Assembly: GCA_029550865.1 (NCBI GenBank) | Contig: JAKPGM010000015.1 | Span: forward strand, 1 to 52,807 | Origin: Bacteroidota bacterium | GTDB lineage: Bacteria > Bacteroidota > Bacteroidia > Bacteroidales > DTGW01 | DNA: 52,807 bases | Direction: 5' to 3' | In this document: positions 46,580-52,807 of the stretch, piece by piece | How positions within the stretch are numbered: the first letter of the stretch is position 1 | Layout: each line of letters opens with the position of its first letter | Position numbers and translations under genes: made by a program | Notes under the pieces: model-generated | The model's database searches: none | What the model saw: only the letters and a program-made list of their open reading frames with translations | Told to the model about the DNA's origin: nothing

Positions 46580-46591
46580 GGGGGTGGTAAA

Positions 46592-48244
46592 ATGCAGATA
46601 GCGCTTGCACAAATCAATTTCATTATTGGCAACTTTGAATACAATGTTCACCGGATCCTGGAAGCTATTCGAAAGGCCAAAAAAGTAAATGCCGACCTGA
46701 TTGTTTTTTCGGAGCTTGCAGTGACGGGATATCCTCCGCTGGATTTGCTGGAACATCGACGTTTTGTTGAAAAGGCCATTGAATGCGTGCATCAGATTGC
46801 ACGGGAATGCGACGATATCGCTGCTATCGTGGGGGCGCCATCTTTCAATCCTAGTGACTCGGGAAAAGTGCTTTTCAATTCTGCATATTTTCTTTGCGAT
46901 GGTAAAGTAAAAAGTGTTCATCACAAGTCGTTACTCCCCACTTACGACATCTTTGATGAATACCGATATTTTGAACCCAATAGGGAATTTCAGATAATTG
47001 AATATAAAGGAAAAAAAATAGCCCTTACTATCTGTGAAGATTTGTGGGATAATCCACCTGTTGAATACGCTCTGGGACGTTCGCGGTTGTATACCGTATC
47101 TCCTATGAAGGAACTGCTGAAATTTCATCCCGATTTCATCATTAACATTTCTGCATCACCGTTTGAGTATAATAAGATTGAAGTTAAAAAGACCATATTT
47201 ACAAGGTATGCCCGTGAGACACGTTTACCCCTATTTTATGTGAATCAAGTAGGGGCACATACCGATCTTATTTTTGATGGGGGATCAATGGTGATTTCTC
47301 CTGAGGGGAAAATTGTTGATACCTTACATTTTTTCAGGGAAGATTTTAAGGTGTATTTGTTGGAGGATGTGATGAAGGATACATCGGTTGACTTTTCGTT
47401 TGAGCAGGATGAGATTGAACAAATGCACGATGCACTGGTGTTGGGGATACGCGATTATTTTGCCAAAACAGGCTTAAAGTCGGCCATATTGGGGCTTTCG
47501 GGCGGTATCGATTCGGCAGTAGCAACGGTACTGGCTGTCGAGGCGCTGGGGCATGAGCAAGTAAAAGTGTTGCTGATGCCTTCGAAGTTTTCATCAGAGC
47601 ACTCGGTAACCGATGCGGTAGAGCTAGCCAAACGACTAAATATTGAGTATCATATTGTACCAATTCAGTTTATAGTCGATAGTTTTCTTACTACCCTGCA
47701 ACCATACTTTGATGGCCTTCCGGTCGATGTTACTGAAGAAAATATTCAGGCTCGTGTTAGAGGTGTCTTGCTCATGGCTATGTCGAACAAGTTTGGACAT
47801 CTGTTGCTGAATACCTCCAACAAAAGTGAAATAGCTGTGGGCTACGGAACACTCTATGGCGATATGAATGGTGGATTATCGGTACTGGGCGATGTTTATA
47901 AAACCAACGTTTACCGGTTGGCACAACATATCAACCGAAATACAGAATTGATACCAATCAATATTCTTACAAAAGCTCCTTCTGCAGAGTTACGTCCCAA
48001 TCAAAAGGATAGTGACTCGCTTCCGCCCTATGAAATTCTTGATGAAGTTTTATTTCGTTACATTGAACAGCAAAAATCGATTGAAGAAATCGTGTCCGAA
48101 GGTTTTCATTCGGAGGTAGTAGAAAGGATTATGCGGATGGTCAATGCTAATGAATATAAACGTTTTCAGACACCCCCCATACTTAAAGTTACCTCAAAAG
48201 CATTTGGTCAGGGGCGGCGCATGCCTATTGTTGCTCGCTATTAG
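46592..48244 (+). CDS. nadE: Glutamine-dependent NAD+ synthetase
   Basis: A 550-residue two-domain enzyme that amidates nicotinic acid adenine dinucleotide to NAD+, using ammonia freed from glutamine. The nitrilase-type glutaminase domain (1-270) has the catalytic Glu in VFSELAVTGYPPLDLL, Lys in HHKSLLPTYDIFDE and Cys147 in LTICEDLWDNP. The synthetase domain has the P-loop SGGIDSAVATVLA near 303 and LLNTSNKSEIAVGYGTLYGD. An AG-rich SD-like stretch precedes the start. It probably shares a transcript with the beta-barrel gene. Confidence 0.97.
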   Translation: MQIALAQINFIIGNFEYNVHRILEAIRKAKKVNADLIVFSELAVTGYPPLDLLEHRRFVEKAIECVHQIARECDDIAAIVGAPSFNPSDSGKVLFNSAYFLCDGKVKSVHHKSLLPTYDIFDEYRYFEPNREFQIIEYKGKKIALTICEDLWDNPPVEYALGRSRLYTVSPMKELLKFHPDFIINISASPFEYNKIEVKKTIFTRYARETRLPLFYVNQVGAHTDLIFDGGSMVISPEGKIVDTLHFFREDFKVYLLEDVMKDTSVDFSFEQDEIEQMHDALVLGIRDYFAKTGLKSAILGLSGGIDSAVATVLAVEALGHEQVKVLLMPSKFSSEHSVTDAVELAKRLNIEYHIVPIQFIVDSFLTTLQPYFDGLPVDVTEENIQARVRGVLLMAMSNKFGHLLLNTSNKSEIAVGYGTLYGDMNGGLSVLGDVYKTNVYRLAQHINRNTELIPINILTKAPSAELRPNQKDSDSLPPYEILDEVLFRYIEQQKSIEEIVSEGFHSEVVERIMRMVNANEYKRFQTPPILKVTSKAFGQGRRMPIVARY

Positions 48245-48278
48245 CATTGATTTAACGGTTTAGAATAAAATATATTTA

Positions 48279-48286
48279 TATTTTTG
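48279..48286 (+). promoter_or_regulatory. -7 element of the Crp/Fnr gene
   Basis: TATTTTTG fits TAnnTTTG and is 25 bases before the start codon at 48311. The AT-rich surroundings make chance matches more likely. Confidence 0.4.
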
Positions 48287-48310
48287 CATGTTATTGTGTG
48301 AATAGATATT

Positions 48311-49015
48311 ATGCGTGCAATTTCCATAGAGGAGTGTAAGGAATCCTTTGAGCAGAATGGGTCTGTTTTGTCGTTACTCAGGGAAGAGGAAAAGCAACTT
48401 TTACGTACAACGGTGAGTTGTATTGCATACGAGCGAGGTAAGATTATTTTTTCTGAGGGGGACCACTGTGTTGGTCTTTTATTTCTGGTCGAAGGAAAGG
48501 TAAAGATCTTCAAGGAGGGAATAGGGGGTAGAGAACAAATTGTACGTTTAGCACGTCCAGTGGGTTTTGTGGGTTATCGGTCATTTTTAGCCGAAGAGCC
48601 CCATACTACCAGTGCCATTGCCTTAGAACCATCAGTTATCTGTGTTATCACGCGGGAAGTTTTTATGCGAATTGTTCAGTCGAATTTTGATATTACAATG
48701 GCTTTATTTAAAGCTTTTGCAACTGAATTGGGACTTACCTATAATCGTACCATTACATTGACTCAAAAACACATACGTGGAAGATTGGCCGAATCGTTAA
48801 TATTTATCCGTAATACCTATGGGGTTGAGGAGGATGGGGCAACCTTGCTGGTTTCTATGACTCGCGAGGAATTGGCGAATCTCTCGAATATGACTACTTC
48901 CAATGCAATTCGTACCCTATCCAGCTTTGCTGCTGAAGGACTCGTAGCGATTGATGGTAGAAAAATCAAAATCCTGGATTATAACCGCTTACTTCGGGTT
49001 AGTGAATTGGGTTAG
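48311..49015 (+). CDS. Crp/Fnr-family transcription regulator
   Basis: A 234-residue regulator with an N-terminal cyclic-nucleotide-binding fold (about 20-140: GKIIFSEGDHCVGLLFLVEG, then RPVGFVGYRSFLAEEPHTTSAIAL) and a C-terminal winged helix (about 160-225: MTREELANLSNMTTSNAIRT). No cysteines are in an FNR-type cluster arrangement, so it is not an obvious oxygen sensor; the effector is unknown. Its stop overlaps that of the convergent mltG by 4 bases. A TATTTTTG element at 48279-48286 lies 25 bases upstream. Confidence 0.92.
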   Translation: MRAISIEECKESFEQNGSVLSLLREEEKQLLRTTVSCIAYERGKIIFSEGDHCVGLLFLVEGKVKIFKEGIGGREQIVRLARPVGFVGYRSFLAEEPHTTSAIALEPSVICVITREVFMRIVQSNFDITMALFKAFATELGLTYNRTITLTQKHIRGRLAESLIFIRNTYGVEEDGATLLVSMTREELANLSNMTTSNAIRTLSSFAAEGLVAIDGRKIKILDYNRLLRVSELG

Positions 49016-50061
49016 CTGTTTTTTTGCTTGCGTAGCCAGTTTGTTACTGCTTGCTGATAAGCCCGTGCATTTTTATTGTGCTCAATCAAAGTTTTTGCAA
49101 ATACGTGCCGACCAGAAAAATCGGGTTTTGCACAGAAGTATAAATAGTTATGTGAAGCATAATTAAGCACTCCATCTATAGCAGCGATTGAAGGAGTACA
49201 AATGGGGCCTGGAGGTAACCCTTGATGAAGGTACGTGTTATAGGGGGATGGATAGTTTAGATGTTTCAGCAGGATTCTTTTTATCTGGAACCCATTCATT
49301 GCATATCGTACAGTAGGGTCGGCCTGAAGGGGCATGCCTTTTCGCAATCGGTTAATATACACCCCAGCTATGATAGGGTATTCTTCTTTTACATTCGATT
49401 CCTCTTCAACAATTGAAGCTAAAGTAATGATTTCTACGGGTGTAAGTTGCAAAGACCGAGCTCTGGCCATTCGTGCGCTATCCCAGAAGGCTTCAAATTC
49501 CTTATACATGCGTTCTATCAATGCCTTTTCATCCGTATTCCAGAATAAATAGTACGTGTTTGGAATGAAAATCGTAATTACCGTTTGTGGAGTTAATTGA
49601 TAATGGGATAATATTTTTTCGTTATAAAATGCACGAATAAATTGGGCAGAATCGGGTTCAAGGTTTTTGCCCAGAAATGCCGCTAATTGGGGTAAAGTGC
49701 GGAATTTGCGTAGGGTAAGGGTGACGGGCGCCTGTCGCCCTGCACGCAACATGTTGATTAGCTCATTATTGTTCATTCCATCGATTAATCTATAACGGCC
49801 TGCTTTTACATGCAGGGGATAGTCTTTTCGATGTGCCAGCCATTTGAAAGTCTTAATATTTCGAAGATATTTTCCTGTCTCGAGTATTTGACAAACATCG
49901 TCGTAAGTTGCACCGGTAGGGATATAGAGGTAAGTTTTGTTATTCTTTAAAACTACATTAGGTGCCAGAATATATCGCCAGCCTTGATAGACCAAAAATA
50001 GGATTAGCACAATGAAAGATAGGGCAAGTATCCGAAAAAGTAATTTTAATTTTTTAGTCAT
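49012..50061 (-). CDS. mltG: Endolytic murein transglycosylase MltG
   Basis: A 349-residue YceG/MltG protein that cuts nascent glycan strands and sets their length. A short cytoplasmic start and one membrane helix (about 9-30, FRILALSFIVLILFLVY) precede a LysM-like part and the catalytic domain, with the key Glu in TLASIVEEESNVKEEYP near 219 and RKGMPLQADPTVRYAMNG. I set the start at ATG 50061; a longer frame opens with TTG at 50130, but a promoter -7 element overlaps that codon. Single gene, convergent with the Crp/Fnr gene. Confidence 0.95.
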   Translation of the reverse strand: MTKKLKLLFRILALSFIVLILFLVYQGWRYILAPNVVLKNNKTYLYIPTGATYDDVCQILETGKYLRNIKTFKWLAHRKDYPLHVKAGRYRLIDGMNNNELINMLRAGRQAPVTLTLRKFRTLPQLAAFLGKNLEPDSAQFIRAFYNEKILSHYQLTPQTVITIFIPNTYYLFWNTDEKALIERMYKEFEAFWDSARMARARSLQLTPVEIITLASIVEEESNVKEEYPIIAGVYINRLRKGMPLQADPTVRYAMNGFQIKRILLKHLNYPSPYNTYLHQGLPPGPICTPSIAAIDGVLNYASHNYLYFCAKPDFSGRHVFAKTLIEHNKNARAYQQAVTNWLRKQKNS

Positions 50062-50127
50062 AGTAGCTTCTTGATGATAGGGTAGTAACAGCCAATTATC
50101 ATTTTGGTTTACAGATGGCACCTGTTT

Positions 50128-50135
50128 CAAAAGTA
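50128..50135 (-). promoter_or_regulatory. mltG -7 element
   Basis: The minus strand reads TACTTTTG, 66 bases before the ATG at 50061. It overlaps the alternative TTG start at 50130, which makes that longer start unlikely. Confidence 0.5.
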
Positions 50136-50240
50136 ATACCAGGTTGTATGCAAGTTACATATTTTTTCGTACTTCAGTAGAAGATTTAGTCTTATTTTAG
50201 GTGGTGTGTTCTGAGAAATTTGCTTTTCAGCTTTAACAAA

Positions 50241-50275
50241 AAAAACCATGCACCTACTTGAGGTGCATGGTCAAA
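50241..50275 (-). terminator. Terminator of the SusCD operon
   Basis: Stem ACCATGCACCT (50245-50255) / AGGTGCATGGT (50261-50271) with a 5-base loop. On the minus strand the second arm runs into eight T, so it terminates susD. Confidence 0.9.
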
Positions 50276-50303
50276 AACTACTAACTTACTTACTAACTAA
50301 CTA

Positions 50304-52019
50304 TTACCAGTTTCCGTATTGTTTGAGTTTACCTTTACTCAGGTCGATTTCACGCTGAGGAATGGGGAAGAATTCGTGCTTGCCTGGGATATAGTCGATA
50401 ACAAAACCATCACCAGTACGAACCATGCCATCCAATTTAGCTTCGGCATCGCGCCAACGTACCAGGTCGAAGAAGCGGTGTCCTTCGAGTGCCAATTCAA
50501 CACGGCGTTCGCGTTTAACCTGGTCGAGCGTTACAGTGCCTGTTAAATCGGCGGGTACAGTATTTCCAGGAGCACCACACTTACGGGCACGTGTACGTAT
50601 CATGTTGATATACTGAAGTGCCTTGGCATTGTTACCTGCCATTACAGCAGCTTCGGCAGCAATGAGCACGACATCGGCATAGCGGATAATTTTTGTGTTG
50701 ATGGGAGCTTCATTCCATGAACCAGTTCCACTACCCTTAAATTCTGCCCACGAAACCTCGAACTTAGCCTGGTACATACCCGTTGACGAGTTCTGATAGT
50801 TGATGGGGAACCAGCCTTTTTCCAGGTTTATGGAGTCATTAATATTCGTTGATGGCTGATTAATCGTACCATTGGTTAAGCGTGGATCGTTACGTGAAAT
50901 GTGGATGGTTGTAGGGAAACGAGGATCGCCGCTTTCAAATTCTTTAGCCAATTCTTCTCGAGGAATATTAAAGCCCCAGTATGATGTCTGCTGGTGGGTT
51001 TTATTGTTGGCTGGGTCATCGTAATAACGAGCTGCCGACCAGTTGATAATAGAAGAACCGCGGGATTGTAACCATCCCATACCATCGTTGATGTTCTGTA
51101 CCTCGAAAATTGATTCAGCGGAATTGTCGCCCGATGAGGTGAAAATAAATCGATAACCATCTACTTCTCCAAAGAAGGAGTTATAACGCTCACCATCAAT
51201 ACCTACGAGTTTGTATACCCCTGAATTAATTACTTCTTCAGCTGTACTTAGTGCTTCACTCCAGCGTTCGCGCAGATTAGCAAAACGTGGATCATCGGGA
51301 TAATTGCGCGCATAGGACGACTCAAACAGGTATACTTTAGCCAGCAATGCCTGTGCTGCACCCCGGGTAGCACGTCCTATGTTTTTTGCATCCCTTGTGA
51401 GGGGAAGATTGGGTATTGCCTCCTTCAGGTCTTTTTCCATGAAGTCGAATAAATCACGCATGGGGCTACGCGATTGCTCATATTCGCTGGCGCCCAGCAC
51501 ATGATCTACCAGGGGAACTTCGCCAAAACATACGACCAAATAGAAATAATTCAAGGCACGGAGGAATTTAAGTTCAGCGATGCGTTCATTGATCACCGCA
51601 GCACTGGCTTCAGGATCAATGTTAGGAATATCGGGTAATTTTTCAAGTGCTTTATTGGCCAGCATGATAGCCTTGTATAGGATACCAAACGGGTTTGAGA
51701 AGATTTCACTGGTTGGTAGATGGGTTAATCGATCAAGTTCCTGATAGATTACCACGTCAGTCTGGTCCTCACCACCTGCATCAGCATCGTCGGATGCCAT
51801 GCTACCCATCAACATTTGAATGTGTCGATCCCATGTGGTCATGTATGCCAGCTGGGCATATACTGCCGTAACAGCCTGTTCAGCATCACTTTGCGTGAGG
51901 TAAAAGGCAGCCTCGTCTTCGGTTGCGATAGGGGCTACATCCACCCATTCATCCTTGCAGCTAAAGGTGAGCCCTATCAGCATGGTTGCAACAATTATTT
52001 TATTGAAGTATGTTTTCAT
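50304..52019 (-). CDS. susD: SusD/RagB-family nutrient-binding lipoprotein
   Basis: A 571-residue outer-membrane lipoprotein (lipobox GLTFSC, Cys21) of the SusD/RagB family, which lids a SusC transporter and captures glycans or peptides. The N-terminal TPR-like part has DEAAFYLTQSDAEQAVTAVY, then AELKFLRALNYFYLVVCFGEVPLVD and RATRGAAQALLAKVYLFESS; the C-terminal RagB domain ends with ERRVELALEGHRFFDLVRW and HEFFPIPQREIDLSKGKLKQ. It is 26 bp downstream of the SusC gene and ends at a terminator. The substrate is unknown because no degradative enzymes are in view. Confidence 0.96.
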   Translation of the reverse strand: MKTYFNKIIVATMLIGLTFSCKDEWVDVAPIATEDEAAFYLTQSDAEQAVTAVYAQLAYMTTWDRHIQMLMGSMASDDADAGGEDQTDVVIYQELDRLTHLPTSEIFSNPFGILYKAIMLANKALEKLPDIPNIDPEASAAVINERIAELKFLRALNYFYLVVCFGEVPLVDHVLGASEYEQSRSPMRDLFDFMEKDLKEAIPNLPLTRDAKNIGRATRGAAQALLAKVYLFESSYARNYPDDPRFANLRERWSEALSTAEEVINSGVYKLVGIDGERYNSFFGEVDGYRFIFTSSGDNSAESIFEVQNINDGMGWLQSRGSSIINWSAARYYDDPANNKTHQQTSYWGFNIPREELAKEFESGDPRFPTTIHISRNDPRLTNGTINQPSTNINDSINLEKGWFPINYQNSSTGMYQAKFEVSWAEFKGSGTGSWNEAPINTKIIRYADVVLIAAEAAVMAGNNAKALQYINMIRTRARKCGAPGNTVPADLTGTVTLDQVKRERRVELALEGHRFFDLVRWRDAEAKLDGMVRTGDGFVIDYIPGKHEFFPIPQREIDLSKGKLKQYGNW

Positions 52020-52045
52020 AGTGTAAACGTTTTAAAGTTAAAGAT

Positions 52046-52807
52046 TTAGAACACCAGATTTGCGCCAACGGAGAGTACTCGTGCTTGTGGGTAACCACCG
52101 ATATCAACCCCTGTTACAGATGGGTCATCACCGTACTGACCAACTTCTGGATCAAAGCCTTTGTATTTCGTGAGGGTAAATACATTGGTTAAGGATACAT
52201 AAATTCTTAATTTTTCAATCTTCAGCGCTTTGTTTACAGCTGAGGGGAGCGTATAACCTATTTGCAGGTTTTTCAGACGCAGATACGAACCATCCTGAAT
52301 GTAAAGATCGGAGGCGCGAGCATAGTTTTGTGCTCCCATGCGTGGCATTTCATAACTTTCGTTCCCCGGATCGATAGGATTACCATGGTTATCAAGAATT
52401 AGATTGCCCTGTTTGTCAACCAATGGATCGCGGTAGCGGTTAGCAAACGAAGCCATACGGTTGGACGGTATGGTATTCCAGTCGTAAAGGAAACGGCCTG
52501 CGCCAAAGAGTATTTCATTGCCATATACTCCACTAAAGAACGCTTGCATGTCAAATTGTTTGTATGCAAGGTTAAACGAGAAGCTGAAAATGAAGGGTGG
52601 ATTGGGGTCACCAAGGAAGGTACGGTCCTTATCGTCAATTTTGCCATCATTATTAAGGTCTTTCCAGCGAACATCCCCAGCTTTTGCAGTAGGTAGTAAA
52701 ATGGTATCGCCCTTACTATTTATCTGATAATACACCAGTTTTCCATTTTTAGGATTAATTGTTTGGGGATCGTTGAGCTTGATTATATTCTCTACCTGAT
52801 AGCCCCA
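52046..52807 (-). CDS. susC: SusC/RagA TonB-dependent receptor, 5' part outside window
   Basis: The visible 253 codons are the C-terminal end of a SusC-type TonB-dependent transporter; the frame continues to the window edge (24 codons beyond an internal GTG), so the N-terminus is missing. Signature elements are GDVRWKDLNNDGKIDDKDRT, DPNPPFIFSFSFNLAYKQFD, the strand block YIQDGSYLRLKNLQIGYTLP, LRIYVSLTNVFTLTKYKGFDPEV, and a C-terminal barrel strand ending in Phe. It pairs with SusD and would need a TonB such as those at 20802 or 22258 for energy. Confidence 0.96.
   Translation of the reverse strand, partial: WGYQVENIIKLNDPQTINPKNGKLVYYQINSKGDTILLPTAKAGDVRWKDLNNDGKIDDKDRTFLGDPNPPFIFSFSFNLAYKQFDMQAFFSGVYGNEILFGAGRFLYDWNTIPSNRMASFANRYRDPLVDKQGNLILDNHGNPIDPGNESYEMPRMGAQNYARASDLYIQDGSYLRLKNLQIGYTLPSAVNKALKIEKLRIYVSLTNVFTLTKYKGFDPEVGQYGDDPSVTGVDIGGYPQARVLSVGANLVF

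Noticed and set aside
50062..50130. Longer N-terminus for MltG from a TTG codon
   Set aside because: A -7 promoter element overlaps the TTG, and the ATG at 50061 gives the normal short cytoplasmic start before the membrane helix.
50278..50306. ACTAACTTACTTACTAACTA-type short repeats at the end of susD
   Set aside because: Only a few imperfect tetranucleotides beyond the coding end; likely chance or minor slippage with no visible role.

Overview
The window is a stretch of chromosome from a member of the Bacteroidota, most likely Bacteroidales or Marinilabiliales; I cannot place the genus. The evidence is a SusC/SusD pair, a secreted giant protein with a type IX secretion (T9SS) C-terminal domain, a TonB/ExbB/ExbD/ExbD cluster, several Bacteroidota-restricted families (DUF5606, SiaC/DUF1987, CHAT-TPR lipoprotein) and promoters of the TAnnTTTG type. 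The DNA is AT-rich. Pyruvate:ferredoxin oxidoreductase points to anaerobic pyruvate metabolism. I see no transposase, phage, integrase or CRISPR array.

Layout. 1-10242: a partial secreted IgGFc-binding-like protein, a 2635-residue modular T9SS cargo protein, and a tiny Lys/Glu/Ala-rich exported protein. 10369-12802: a sensor kinase/NarL regulator pair and an initiator tRNA. 12853-15362: M16 peptidase and DUF5606 protein on the minus strand, divergent from a TtcA-type tRNA thiolase. 15412-21590: a TonB-energising cluster (2-TM protein, PstS-like lipoprotein, TPR protein, ExbB, two ExbD, TonB), followed at 22258 by a second, free-standing TonB paralogue. 23872-25774: arsenic operon arsR-arsC-acr3, with an inverted repeat over its promoter. 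25775-26469: a repeat-rich gap ending in two 127-bp tandem units, directly before an acylphosphatase gene. 26854-30589: glyA, an HPt-STAS-isoprenoid-enzyme operon and trmD. 30586-36965: a GH115 alpha-glucuronidase, a large CHAT-TPR lipoprotein and a divergent 34-residue basic microprotein. 37057-41974: proS, murB, a TPR lipoprotein and a SiaC-like protein. 42221-50061: nifJ, a beta-barrel protein, nadE, a Crp/Fnr regulator and mltG. 50304-52807: susD and the 3' part of susC, which runs off the window.

Most genes are housekeeping or envelope functions. Those that work together are: the TonB/ExbB/ExbD motor, which energises SusC-type transporters such as the one at the right edge; the arsenic operon; the kinase/regulator pair; and HPt plus STAS, two signalling adaptors without an obvious partner kinase nearby. 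The least explained items are the HPt-STAS-terpenoid-type operon, the CHAT lipoprotein with its divergent microprotein, the duplicated TonB with a structured upstream region, and the repeat-built leader of the acylphosphatase gene. Gene starts were set from sequence context; where several starts are possible this is stated.
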